A program made the translations under genes and the position numbers. The notes under the pieces are model-generated. The model saw only the letters and a program-made list of their open reading frames with translations. It made no database searches and had not been told where the DNA came from. Source: an uncultured Flavonifractor sp. (lineage in GTDB: Bacteria; Bacillota; Clostridia; Oscillospirales; Oscillospiraceae). From it: DNA of 38,168 bases. Of this stretch, positions 1-6,949 are shown piece after piece (within the stretch, counting starts at the first letter, position 1; each line of letters begins with the position of its first letter). The DNA lies in NCBI RefSeq assembly GCF_944387675.1, contig NZ_CALXFV010000007.1, positions 1 through 38,168 on the forward strand. The letters run 5' to 3'.

Positions 1-28
1 TTTCCTCCTATTCTGGCCGATATATGCG

Positions 29-106
29 AAAAACCCGGTCATGCATCAAGCATGAAACGGTTTTTTCGACAGACTGAGCCCCTGTGCCGGTTCCCGGCAC
101 AGGGGC
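29..106. terminator. Hairpin pair, probable convergent terminator downstream of trhA-like gene
   Basis: Two inverted repeats lie between the window edge and the 3' end of the minus-strand membrane gene. One is a perfect 13-bp GC-rich stem (78-90 with 94-106, 3-base loop). The other pairs 29-35 with 59-65, has an inner 5-bp stem (40-44 with 50-54), and is followed by T6 at 61-66 on the plus strand and by a T run on the minus strand. The second looks bidirectional. The first has no adjacent U tract, so its role is less clear. Nothing else is seen in 1-131. Confidence 0.45.
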
Positions 107-131
107 TTCAGCTATGCAGCTTTTTCGGCGG

Positions 132-887
132 TCACAGCAGGGTGATCACCCGGTCCATCAGCAGGAAGTGGAACAGGGAGCCCAGCAGGATAAACACGTG
201 GAAGATCTCATGGCAGCCGAAGCGGGGATTCTCCCGTCCCGGCCACTTGACGGCGTAGAGAACACCGCCGATGGTGTAGAGAATCCCGCCGCCCAGTACC
301 CAGAAGAAACCGGCGGGGGGCAGGCAGCGCATCAGCGGAATCACAGCCGCCAGGGCCAGCCAGCCCATGGCGATATAGATCCCGGCGGTCAGCCACCGGG
401 GTGCGGTGATCCACGCCAGAGTCAGCACCAGACCGGCCAGCGCCAGCCCCCAGATGACCCCGAACAGCCCCCAGCCCCAGGCGCCGTAGCTGCGCAGCGC
501 CACCAGGCACACCGGCGTATAGGTGCCGGCAATGAGGAAATAGATGGAGGCGTGGTCGTATTTGCGCAGAGCAATCCGCCCCCTCACGCTCACGTTGCGG
601 CAGTGGTACAGTGTGCTGGCGGTGTAAAGCCCAACCATGCTCACCCCGTAGATGAGGAAGGAGACCACATGCCACAGACTCAGCCCCATAACGGCGCAGC
701 GCACCATCAGCAGCACCGTTCCCGCGGCGGCCAGCACCGCGCCGATGCCGTGAGTGATGGCCGACCAGGGCCGCAGGCCGTCATAGGGGTCCCGATCCTT
801 CTCCCGGATCTTCCGCCTCACCGGCCGGGCGGGCAGGGAATGGGGGAGAGACAGAGACTGATAGGGAAGCGCGCGTTGGGAATCCAT
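132..887 (-). CDS. trhA: Hemolysin III / TrhA (PAQR family) membrane protein
   Basis: About 251 residues with seven hydrophobic segments, matching the TrhA/YqfA branch of the PAQR superfamily. The family's conserved polar residues are visible: a Ser-Thr-x-x-His motif (ASTLYHC), an Asp-His pair followed by GTYTP (YDHASIYFLIAGTYTP), and a C-terminal His cluster (CHEIFHVF). In PAQR receptors these residues bind zinc within the membrane. TrhA homologues have been linked to membrane-fluidity homeostasis and, historically, to haemolysis; its role here is unproven. I start it at the ATG at 887 because AAGGTG at 894-899 gives a 6-base spacing. A GTG at 896 would overlap that ribosome-binding site and add only three residues. 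It has its own promoter and is probably monocistronic. Confidence 0.85.
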   Translation of the reverse strand: MDSQRALPYQSLSLPHSLPARPVRRKIREKDRDPYDGLRPWSAITHGIGAVLAAAGTVLLMVRCAVMGLSLWHVVSFLIYGVSMVGLYTASTLYHCRNVSVRGRIALRKYDHASIYFLIAGTYTPVCLVALRSYGAWGWGLFGVIWGLALAGLVLTLAWITAPRWLTAGIYIAMGWLALAAVIPLMRCLPPAGFFWVLGGGILYTIGGVLYAVKWPGRENPRFGCHEIFHVFILLGSLFHFLLMDRVITLL

Positions 888-910
888 ACATATCACCTTA
901 CCTTGCCGCT

Positions 911-940
911 AGTATAACACACATCCCAAGATAAAATCAA
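911..940 (-). promoter_or_regulatory. Sigma-A-type promoter of trhA-like gene
   Basis: On the minus strand TTGATT (935-940) is followed after 18 bases by TATACT (911-916), which puts the transcription start near 904 and leaves a very short leader before the ATG at 887. The upstream flank 940-985 is strongly A+T-rich in an otherwise GC-rich window, as an UP element would be. Confidence 0.65.
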
Positions 941-1027
941 GAAGATATTTAAATATAATATCGAAAATTATATTCAAATATTTCCGCCGGAGTTCGGCCT
1001 GACAGAGACAGTTTACCCAAACAGCGG

Positions 1028-1070
1028 GAAAAAAACCGGACCGGCGGGCAAAATGACCCGGCCGGTCCGG
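1028..1070 (-). terminator. Intrinsic terminator after 5'-nucleotidase-family gene
   Basis: A perfect 10-bp GC stem (1036-1045 with 1061-1070, extendable by the GGG/CCC next to the loop) is followed on the minus strand by a run of seven T (complement of 1029-1035). It lies just past the stop codon at 1080, so it is a textbook rho-independent terminator for that gene. Confidence 0.85.
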
Positions 1071-1079
1071 CAAGTTCGG

Positions 1080-3023
1080 CTATCCCCGGTAGGGGTGGTA
1101 ACCGCTCCCGCCTCCGCCCCGGCGGAGGGAGCGGCGGGGGCGGAGAAAGACGCGGCAGAGGAGCAGACCGATCAGAAGGAGCACCGCCAGGAGAACCAGC
1201 AGCACCAGGCCGCCGAACAGATTCAGACCCCGCAGCAGCTGGATGGGATTCCAGGAGGGGGCCTCCACCTTGCGGCCCTCCGGGGCGGAATAGCGGGCGT
1301 CCACGCTCCCCATGGCATCCAGGTAGGAGGCCAGGGCGTACCACTCTTTGACCTCGGCCCCATCCGGGCCGTGGATGATGTGATCCTCAAAATCAGTGAT
1401 GGGGGTTCCGCTGGCGTCCTTGGGGGTGATGGTGAGGATGCCGAAGGACTGATCCTTTACGGTACCCAGCATCTGGCCGGAGTACAGTCCGGTGACCACC
1501 CGGTAGAGCTTGTCGTCTTCCAGGGGAACGGCGGTGCCGTCGGGCAGCACCTGGGCGCAATCGGTCACCCGATTGAAAAGGATCCGGTGGGGGTTCCAGG
1601 TCCAACGCATGCCGGAACCGTAGAGCTGGGCGACAGGCATGAGGGGGCTGACGGAGGCATCCAGCTCAAAGACATCCCTCAGCTCCCTGCCGGTGAGCCA
1701 GGCGGAGATGAGGGGGTAGCCGGGGCTGCCGTCGGCGCCGGAACCCAGGGAGGAGACGTTGAAGGCGTCGGACACGGTGATCTCCCCGGCGGAGAAGGAG
1801 CCGCGGATCACCCCGGCGGCCACCACCGCGAAATCCACGGGGATATAGTCCGCGCCCTCGGCCTGCTGCACCGCGTAGCGGTAGGAGTCCGCGATCAGGC
1901 TGCCCAGGGGATCTTCCCGCTGCTCCTCGGCGAACTGGCGAATGGGGGTGAAGGAAAAGCCGGAGGTGGCCAGCACCTGATCGAACTCCAGTCCGTACTG
2001 GGCCAGGTATTCTTCCTCCACCAGGGCGCGGAAGCGGTTGGTGAGCTGCACCAGCCGGTCCTCCTCCGCCACGGTCTGGTCCACGGGAAGCAGGCGGTAG
2101 TCCCAGTCCACCTTTTCCCCGGCCTGGGTCCAGGAGACGGTGAGGGCGCCCAGATAGGAGGTGTACTCTCCGGCGGAGACAATCAGGGTGTCTCCCACCT
2201 GAACCGGCTCCTCCAGGACGGTGTGGCTGTGGCCCGAGATGATCAGGTCGATGCCCTCCACCTCCTTGGCCAGCCGGTAGTCCTCCCCCTTGCCGGAGCC
2301 GTCGGTACCGCTGTGGGAGAGGCAGATGAGAAAGGAGGGCGCGGTGCTGCCGGCCAGCTCCGCCTGGATGGCCGCCACGGTGCGCCTGGCGGCGTCGGCG
2401 ATGGGCTCAAACTCCATCCCGGACATGGGGGCATCCTGGTCGGCCTCCTCACCCAGCAGGCCGAAAATGCCGTAGCGAATGCCGCCCCGCTCCAAAATCA
2501 CGTAGTCGGAGATCCCGTACCGTTCCCAGGCCCCCCAAGAGGCGGTGTCGGACTCCGGCGGCTTGTAGTTGGCCTGGACGATGGCGGGCAGGGGAGCGCC
2601 GCTGTCCACGGCGGCGTTGAGCATGTCGGCCAGTCCCCCGGGCCGGTAATCAAATTCGTGGTTGCCCAGGGTGGTGACGTCATAGCCCATGGCGCCCAGC
2701 GCCTGCAGCTCCGGGGCATGGGTGGTGTAGATGGTCTGGAACAGGCTGCCCATGGAGAAGTCGCCCCCGTCCAGGGTGAGGGCGTCGGGATGAGCCGCCC
2801 GCTCCTGGTTCAGCAGGGTGGCCAGCCTGGTGTAGCCGCCGTATTCGCCCCCGGCGTCGTCCGGCATGGGGAGGAAATGGTCGTGGGTGTCGTGGGTAAA
2901 CAGAATGGTGCTCTCATAGACCGCCCCGGAAGAGGCGGCGCCCGCCGGGAGAGAGAGCCAGCCGGCGGACAGGCAGAGCGCCAGAGTGAGCAAAATGAAA
3001 CGGCTTCGGACCGAATGCCTCAT
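1080..3023 (-). CDS. Secreted, membrane-anchored 5'-nucleotidase / 2',3'-cyclic phosphodiesterase family protein
   Basis: A 647-residue protein of the UshA/YfkN class. Residues 1-30 form a signal peptide ending in an Ala-rich cleavage site. The calcineurin-like metallophosphatase domain follows with its metal ligands in order: THDTHDH (43-49), GGDFSMG (86-92), GNHEFD (120-125), a SHSGTD segment and SGHSHT. A 5'-nucleotidase C-terminal substrate domain occupies roughly residues 350-540. Near the C-terminus (about 600-630) is one strongly hydrophobic helix, then an Arg/Gly-rich tail, which indicates membrane anchoring with the enzyme outside. There is no LPxTG sorting signal. The family removes phosphate from extracellular nucleotides, so nucleotide scavenging is likely; the exact substrate cannot be read. 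The start ATG has a strong purine-rich SD (GGAGG) upstream. Confidence 0.88.
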   Translation of the reverse strand: MRHSVRSRFILLTLALCLSAGWLSLPAGAASSGAVYESTILFTHDTHDHFLPMPDDAGGEYGGYTRLATLLNQERAAHPDALTLDGGDFSMGSLFQTIYTTHAPELQALGAMGYDVTTLGNHEFDYRPGGLADMLNAAVDSGAPLPAIVQANYKPPESDTASWGAWERYGISDYVILERGGIRYGIFGLLGEEADQDAPMSGMEFEPIADAARRTVAAIQAELAGSTAPSFLICLSHSGTDGSGKGEDYRLAKEVEGIDLIISGHSHTVLEEPVQVGDTLIVSAGEYTSYLGALTVSWTQAGEKVDWDYRLLPVDQTVAEEDRLVQLTNRFRALVEEEYLAQYGLEFDQVLATSGFSFTPIRQFAEEQREDPLGSLIADSYRYAVQQAEGADYIPVDFAVVAAGVIRGSFSAGEITVSDAFNVSSLGSGADGSPGYPLISAWLTGRELRDVFELDASVSPLMPVAQLYGSGMRWTWNPHRILFNRVTDCAQVLPDGTAVPLEDDKLYRVVTGLYSGQMLGTVKDQSFGILTITPKDASGTPITDFEDHIIHGPDGAEVKEWYALASYLDAMGSVDARYSAPEGRKVEAPSWNPIQLLRGLNLFGGLVLLVLLAVLLLIGLLLCRVFLRPRRSLRRGGGGSGYHPYRG

Positions 3024-3097
3024 GAAATCCCCTCCTCCCCCTTAGTTTGCCACATTTCCACGGAAAAGGAAAGAGAGAAAGGAAATAAGATTTTGTC

Positions 3098-3126
3098 TTG
3101 ACAGCGGGGCGCAGGTCTGCTATACT
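3098..3126 (+). promoter_or_regulatory. Consensus sigma-A promoter of infC operon
   Basis: TTGACA (3098-3103), a 17-base spacer and TATACT (3121-3126) make a near-perfect housekeeping promoter. Transcription should start near 3133 and give a leader of about 160 bases before infC. Confidence 0.85.
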
Positions 3127-3132
3127 GTCTCG

Positions 3133-3294
3133 GTAAAACAAAGCAGGATTGGTACCCCCGTCCTCACCTCCCGCCGCCGGCAAAGAGGTTTATCTGGTTT
3201 GGCAGGCGCTCCTGTTTGGGGCGTGTGTGTTGTGGTGCGGGTACCAATACGGTAGCCGTTTTTTTATGCGAATGTGAAATGGAGGTGCTTTCGT
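3133..3294 (+). promoter_or_regulatory. Structured infC leader, candidate L20-type autoregulatory attenuator
   Basis: A perfect 10-bp long-range helix pairs 3148-3157 (ATTGGTACCC) with 3239-3248 (GGGTACCAAT). Immediately after it comes a small stem, ACGG-TAG-CCGT (3249-3259), running into T7 (3259-3265), which resembles a terminator. In Bacillus the infC-rpmI-rplT operon is controlled by ribosomal protein L20 binding a leader that attenuates transcription. Position, length and architecture suggest the same mechanism here. The short terminator stem makes me cautious, and a match to the Rfam L20_leader model was not tested. Confidence 0.55.
3281..3287 (+). promoter_or_regulatory. Ribosome-binding site that fixes the infC start at ATC
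   Basis: GGAGGTG at 3281-3287 sits inside the frame that would be read from the upstream GTG at 3274. With a 7-base gap it places initiation at the ATC codon 3295-3297. Confidence 0.8.
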
Positions 3295-3828
3295 ATCAGC
3301 AAACAGGGTCATCAGATCAACGAGGAAATCCGCGACAAGGAAGTTCGATTGGTCTCAGAAACGGGAGAACAGCTGGGGATCATGTCTGCCCGGGAGGCGC
3401 TGGAGCGCGCGGAGGAGCAGAACCTGGACCTGGTGAAAATTTCTCCCACCGCCAATCCCCCCGTCTGCAAGCTGATGGATTACGGCAAGTACAAGTTTGA
3501 GCAGACCAAGCGGGAGAAAGAGGCGCGAAAAAATCAGCATGTGGTGGAGATCAAGGAAGTCCGCATGTCGCCGAGCATCGACGTGAACGACTTCAATGTA
3601 AAGCTCCGCAACGCCCAGAAGTTTCTGGCCGAGGGCAACCGGGTGAAGGTCACCGTCCGTTTCCGCGGGCGTGAGATGGCGCACACGGACATCGGCAGGG
3701 ATTTGCTGCTCAAATTTGCGGAACAGTGCAGCGAGGTAGCCGCGTTGGACAAGGACCCCAAGCTGGACGGACGGCACATGTCCATTTTCCTCTCCCCCAA
3801 GGCTGCCAAGGAAGGCAAGAAGTCCTGA
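3295..3828 (+). CDS. infC: Translation initiation factor IF-3 (ATC start codon)
   Basis: About 177 residues, normal for IF3. It binds the 30S subunit, prevents premature 50S joining and checks codon-anticodon pairing at the start codon. The N-terminal domain is recognisable from INEEIRDKEVRL, then PPVCKLMDYGKYK and the lysine-rich linker; the C-terminal domain carries EIKEVRMSP and VRFRGREM. The true start appears to be ATC at 3295: a strong SD (GGAGGTG) lies 7 bases upstream, and the seven extra residues from a GTG at 3274 would overlap that SD and lack IF3 character. An AUU/AUC/AUA start is a known hallmark of infC, letting IF3 repress its own translation. First gene of infC-rpmI-rplT. Confidence 0.95.
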   Translation: MSKQGHQINEEIRDKEVRLVSETGEQLGIMSAREALERAEEQNLDLVKISPTANPPVCKLMDYGKYKFEQTKREKEARKNQHVVEIKEVRMSPSIDVNDFNVKLRNAQKFLAEGNRVKVTVRFRGREMAHTDIGRDLLLKFAEQCSEVAALDKDPKLDGRHMSIFLSPKAAKEGKKS

Positions 3829-3872
3829 GCGAGATTCCAGGCTCGAATTGAACAGAAAAGGAGTAAACCACC

Positions 3873-4076
3873 ATGCCTAAACTGAAGACTCATTCCGGCG
3901 CGAAGAAGAGATTCAGCCTGACCAAGTCCGGCAAGGTCAAGCGCGCCCATGCTTTCAAGTCCCACCTGCTCAACGGCCACGGCAAGGACACCAAGCGCAA
4001 GAGAGGCCTCCGCGCCGGCGCTTACGCGGACAAGACCAACGAGCCCGCCATCAAGCGCTTGATCCCCTACAAATAA
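3873..4076 (+). CDS. rpmI: 50S ribosomal protein L35
   Basis: A 67-residue, highly basic protein with the L35 signature: [14 protein letters not shown] at the N-terminus and AIKRLIPYK at the C-terminus. It is a structural protein of the large ribosomal subunit. It sits 44 bases after infC with an AAAGGAG ribosome-binding site, between infC and rplT, which is the standard order. Confidence 0.98.
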   Translation: MPKLKTHSGAKKRFSLTKSGKVKRAHAFKSHLLNGHGKDTKRKRGLRAGAYADKTNEPAIKRLIPYK

Positions 4077-4116
4077 GATAAGAACCACTTTACCTTAAAA
4101 TAGGAGGCTTTTTACA

Positions 4117-4473
4117 ATGGCTAGAGTGAAAGGCGCGATGATGACGCGCAAAAGAAGAAATAAAATCCTGAAGCTGGCCAAGGGCTACTGGGGCGCCAAG
4201 AGCAAGCACTTCAAGATGGCCAACGAGCAGGTGATGAAGTCCCTGACTTATGCCTACACCGGCCGCCGGCTGAAGAAGCGCGACTTCCGTCAGCTGTGGA
4301 TCACCCGGATTTCCGCCGCCTGCAAGAGCAACGGGATGAATTACTCCACCTTTATGAACGGCCTGAAGAAGGCGGGTGTGGAGATCAACCGCAAGATGCT
4401 GGCCGAGCTGGCGGTCAACGACAAGGCCGCGTTTACCGCCCTGACCGAGATGGCCAAGGCCCAGCTGGCCTGA
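4117..4473 (+). CDS. rplT: 50S ribosomal protein L20
   Basis: 118 residues, the usual length, beginning [14 protein letters not shown] and containing the conserved [12 protein letters not shown] and FRQLWITRI segments. L20 binds 23S rRNA early in 50S assembly and, in Bacillus, represses this operon through the infC leader. Preceded by a clear TAGGAGG site. Last gene of the operon, followed by a strong terminator. Confidence 0.98.
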   Translation: MARVKGAMMTRKRRNKILKLAKGYWGAKSKHFKMANEQVMKSLTYAYTGRRLKKRDFRQLWITRISAACKSNGMNYSTFMNGLKKAGVEINRKMLAELAVNDKAAFTALTEMAKAQLA

Positions 4474-4489
4474 GCGGCACAGCAAGACA

Positions 4490-4529
4490 GAAAAAGTGCG
4501 CCTGTCCCTGTGAAGGGACAGGCGCTTTT
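4490..4529. terminator. Bidirectional terminator between rplT and the tyrosine phosphatase gene
   Basis: A perfect 11-bp stem (4498-4508 with 4515-4525, 6-base loop) has T4 on its plus-strand 3' side and an A5 run (4491-4495) that becomes a T run on the minus strand. It can therefore end both rplT and the convergent phosphatase gene. Confidence 0.88.
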
Positions 4530-4536
4530 CTTGTGG

Positions 4537-4983
4537 TCACAGGCTGTTCAGCAGGCCCCGGCAGCCGTCGGACACGTCCCGCCAGGTGGCCTCAAAATCC
4601 CCGGTATACCAGGGGTCCGCCACCTGGCCGGGCCGGTCGGTGTAATCCAGAAGCAGGCGGAGCTTGCAGTCCGGGTCCCGGGGGAAGAGGCGGCGCATAT
4701 TCCGCAGATTGGCCTGGTCCATGCCGATGAGCAGGTCCCAGCGGGCGTAGTCCGCCTGGTTCAGCTGCCGGGCGGTCTTCCCGGCGCAGTCGATACCGTG
4801 CCGGGCCAGCATCCGCCGGGCGGGCGGGTAGACGGGATTGCCCAGCTCCTCGCTGCTGGTGGCGGCGGAGGCAATCTCAAACTCTGCCTCCCGGCCCGCT
4901 TTCCGGACGAGGTCCTTCATAACAAATTCCGCCATGGGGCTGCGGCAGATATTGCCGTGGCAGACGAACAGGATACGTGTCAT
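4537..4983 (-). CDS. Low-molecular-weight protein-tyrosine phosphatase
   Basis: 148 residues. The N-terminus carries the catalytic P-loop CX5R in the form FVCHGNICRSPMAE, with the nucleophilic Cys and the phosphate-binding Arg. The general-acid Asp lies in the conserved VADPWYTGDF segment near residues 115-125. The overall length matches the LMW-PTP/ArsC-fold family. Bacterial members dephosphorylate tyrosine kinases or polysaccharide-synthesis enzymes; no kinase or capsule gene is in the window, so the substrate is unknown. It lies downstream of upp on the same strand, separated by a hairpin, and could be served by read-through from the tsaE promoter. The SD is GGGAGG, ten bases upstream of the ATG. 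Confidence 0.92.
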   Translation of the reverse strand: MTRILFVCHGNICRSPMAEFVMKDLVRKAGREAEFEIASAATSSEELGNPVYPPARRMLARHGIDCAGKTARQLNQADYARWDLLIGMDQANLRNMRRLFPRDPDCKLRLLLDYTDRPGQVADPWYTGDFEATWRDVSDGCRGLLNSL

Positions 4984-5017
4984 CTCATGGGTTCCTCCCT
5001 GATCAGAAGCAGACGGC

Positions 5018-5047
5018 AGGCGGGCCTCCTGTTGAGGAGGCCCGCCT
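5018..5047 (-). terminator. Strong hairpin downstream of upp
   Basis: Perfect 13-bp stem (5018-5030 with 5035-5047) and a GTTG loop lie just after the upp stop codon. No real U tract follows on either strand, so it may be a weak terminator or an mRNA 3'-end stabiliser that allows read-through into the phosphatase gene. Confidence 0.5.
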
Positions 5048-5062
5048 CTTGGTTATCCTCTG

Positions 5063-5698
5063 TTATTTGGTGCCGAAAATCCGGTCGCCGGCGTCGCCCA
5101 GGCCGGGGACAATGTAGCCGTGGTCATTGAGCTTCTCATCCAGGGCGGCGCAGTAGATCTCCACGTCGGGATGGTCGTGCTGCACCCGCTGAATCCCTTC
5201 GGGGGCGGCGATGATATTCATCAGTTTGATATGCTTGACCTCGTAATTCTTGATGAACTGGATGGCGGCGGAGGCGGAGCCGCCGGTGGCCAGCATGGGG
5301 TCCAGGATGATGACCTCCCGCTCGGCGATGTCGCTGGGCATCTTGCAGTAGTACTCCACCGGCTCCAGGGTGTCGGGGTCCCGGTAGAGGCCGATGTGGC
5401 CCACCTTGGCGGAGGGAATCAGGGTCAGGATGCCGTCCACCATGCCCAGGCCGGCCCGCAGCACAGGGACGATGGCCAGCTTTTTGCCGGCGATGGTCTT
5501 GAACCTGCCTGTGCAGATGGGGGTCTTGATCTCCACGTCCTCCGTGGGCAGATCCCGGGTGGCCTCATAGCACATGAGGGTGGCGATCTCGGAGACCACC
5601 TGCCGGAAATCCTTGACGCCGGTGTTCTCATCCCGGAGGATGGTCAGCTTGTGCTGCAACAGCGGATGGTCCAGAATGTGTACTTTTTCCATATCCAT
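5063..5698 (-). CDS. upp: Uracil phosphoribosyltransferase
   Basis: About 211 residues; converts uracil and PRPP to UMP (pyrimidine salvage). Family features seen: N-terminal [14 protein letters not shown], the effector/dimer segment [13 protein letters not shown], the PRPP-binding loop [12 protein letters not shown] and the invariant C-terminal [13 protein letters not shown]. The frame is open far upstream, but that extension is a shadow of tsaB. I start at the ATG at 5698, with an AAGGGG site 9 bases upstream, giving the usual N-terminus. The ATG two codons later (5692) is possible. It follows tsaB by 14 bases and is presumably co-transcribed. Confidence 0.97.
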   Translation of the reverse strand: MDMEKVHILDHPLLQHKLTILRDENTGVKDFRQVVSEIATLMCYEATRDLPTEDVEIKTPICTGRFKTIAGKKLAIVPVLRAGLGMVDGILTLIPSAKVGHIGLYRDPDTLEPVEYYCKMPSDIAEREVIILDPMLATGGSASAAIQFIKNYEVKHIKLMNIIAAPEGIQRVQHDHPDVEIYCAALDEKLNDHGYIVPGLGDAGDRIFGTK

Positions 5699-5712
5699 GA
5701 CGCAATTCCCCT

Positions 5713-6417
5713 TCATTTTTGTTGTTCTCTTGCCAGCCGCTCCCGCTCGGCCTGGGAGAGGCGGTGGTAGTTGGGGGCCAGGCCGGAGGCGTCTGTCAGT
5801 TCGCCCCGCCGGGCCAGCTCCAGGGCGCACCGGGCCACGCCCCACGCGCTCTGGAATTGCAGGTGGGGAGGTGCCAAGCGCAGGTCCAGCCCCAAATCCT
5901 TGAGGGTAGTATAGCATAAAACCGCGCCGTCTCCAACCAGAATTTGCGGATTTCCACTCTTTTTTAATTCGCCGGCCAGTTCCTCCAGAGAGATGGCCCG
6001 GTCCTGACACAGCCGGGTGAGGGTGTTCCCCCGGGCGGCAAACCGGGCGTTGTACACCTGGTGCCGCCGGGCGTCCATCACAGCGCAGATCTCGCCCCCT
6101 GTGTGGGCCAGGTTCCAGGCCATGGATTCCAGGGTGGAGCAGGCGGCGCAGGGCTTTCGTCCCGGCCAGGCCAGACCCTTGGCGGCGGCCACCCCGATGC
6201 GCAGGCCGGTAAACGACCCCGGGCCGGCGGCCACGGCGATGAGATCCACCTGCTCCAGAGTCACTCCGCACCCGGAGAGCAGGGCGGTGGTCATGGGCAT
6301 CAGGGTGACGGAGTGGGTGAGCCCGTTGTTCTGATAGGACTGGGCGATCAGCTTCTCATCCTCGCACAGGGCCGCCGAGCAGGCGGCGGCGGAGGACTCC
6401 AGGGCAAGAATCTTCAT
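5713..6417 (-). CDS. tsaB: tRNA N6-threonylcarbamoyladenosine biosynthesis protein TsaB
   Basis: 234 residues of the ASKHA fold. The N-terminus [17 protein letters not shown] and the signature [13 protein letters not shown] (about residues 63-75) identify TsaB, the partner that scaffolds TsaD in making t6A37 of ANN-decoding tRNAs. Its start overlaps the tsaE stop by 4 bp (ATGA), indicating translational coupling. TsaB pairs with TsaD and TsaE; only TsaE is next to it here. The TsaD-like gene at 17962 is divergent, and the true TsaD is presumably elsewhere. Confidence 0.95.
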   Translation of the reverse strand: MKILALESSAAACSAALCEDEKLIAQSYQNNGLTHSVTLMPMTTALLSGCGVTLEQVDLIAVAAGPGSFTGLRIGVAAAKGLAWPGRKPCAACSTLESMAWNLAHTGGEICAVMDARRHQVYNARFAARGNTLTRLCQDRAISLEELAGELKKSGNPQILVGDGAVLCYTTLKDLGLDLRLAPPHLQFQSAWGVARCALELARRGELTDASGLAPNYHRLSQAERERLAREQQK

Positions 6418-6842
6418 GCATCAGGACCTCCCGTGATGGTAATGATACGCTGGGACTCGCCTGCGCCCCGGCGGATGTCCACCCGGATCACATCCCCCTC
6501 CAGGGCGTCCTCCACAATCTCGCTCCACTCCACGGCGCACACGCCCCCCCGGGCCAGATAGTCCTCCCAGCCGATGTCGAACAGCTCATCGGAGGAACCC
6601 AGACGGTACATGTCAAAGTGGAACAGGGGCAGACGCCCCCCCTCATACTCGTTGACAATGGTGAAGGTAGGGCTGGTGACCCGCGCCTCAATGCCCAGCC
6701 CCGTGGCCAACCCCCGGGTAAAGGCGGTCTTTCCCGCCCCCAGATCGCCGGTAAAAGCCACAATATCGCCGGGAGACAGCCCGGCGGCCAGTCTGGCCCC
6801 CAGCGCCTCCGTCTCCGCAGGTGAATTGGAGATAACTTCCAT
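6414..6842 (-). CDS. tsaE: tRNA threonylcarbamoyladenosine biosynthesis ATPase TsaE
   Basis: 142 residues, the usual TsaE size. The P-loop is [15 protein letters not shown] (Walker A, about residues 32-46), followed by the TsaE-typical [14 protein letters not shown] and FHFDMYRLG segments; the acidic [12 protein letters not shown] stretch is also conserved. TsaE is the ATPase that resets the TsaB-TsaD complex during t6A synthesis. The start is taken at the ATG at 6842 because GAGGTG lies just upstream; a TTG four codons earlier overlaps that site. First gene of tsaE-tsaB-upp. Confidence 0.96.
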   Translation of the reverse strand: MEVISNSPAETEALGARLAAGLSPGDIVAFTGDLGAGKTAFTRGLATGLGIEARVTSPTFTIVNEYEGGRLPLFHFDMYRLGSSDELFDIGWEDYLARGGVCAVEWSEIVEDALEGDVIRVDIRRGAGESQRIITITGGPDA

Positions 6843-6874
6843 ACAGCACCTCAAATGTAAAGAATCGCTTAATT

Positions 6875-6904
6875 ATTATAACACAGCCGTTTACCAAACG
6901 CAAA
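6875..6904 (-). promoter_or_regulatory. Promoter of tsaE-tsaB-upp
   Basis: A perfect minus-strand TATAAT (6875-6880) lies about 35 bases upstream of tsaE. The -35 is weak (TTGCGT or TTTGCG at a 17-18 base spacing). Confidence 0.55.
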
Positions 6905-6917
6905 AAAGATGGTAAAC
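6889..6917. promoter_or_regulatory. Inverted repeat between divergent tsaE and rodA-like promoters
   Basis: GTTTACCA (6889-6896) and TGGTAAAC (6910-6917) form a perfect 8-bp inverted repeat with a 13-base spacer. It spans the -35 region of the tsaE promoter and both elements of a possible plus-strand promoter, TTTACC (6890-6895), 17 bases, TAAACT (6913-6918). This geometry suits a dimeric regulator, but no regulator is known. Confidence 0.4.
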
Positions 6918-6949
6918 TAAGTTGATTTCCACGGAAGGGGGGCGGTAGC

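Noticed and set aside
888..896. GTG at 896 as start of the trhA-like gene
   Set aside because: It would overlap the AAGGTG site that serves the ATG at 887.
1053..3101. 682-codon open frame on the plus strand opposite the 5'-nucleotidase gene
   Set aside because: It is the GC-driven antisense shadow of a gene with all family motifs; its product is Gly/His/Gln-rich low complexity and has no SD.
5018..5047. Inverted repeats as insertion-sequence ends
   Set aside because: Each long hairpin in the window lies just after a stop codon and has no transposase or target duplication nearby; they are terminators.
5699..6271. N-terminal extension of the upp frame (573 bases upstream of the ATG at 5698)
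   Set aside because: It overlaps tsaB in another frame and reads as Gly/Arg-rich shadow; upp homology begins at 5698.
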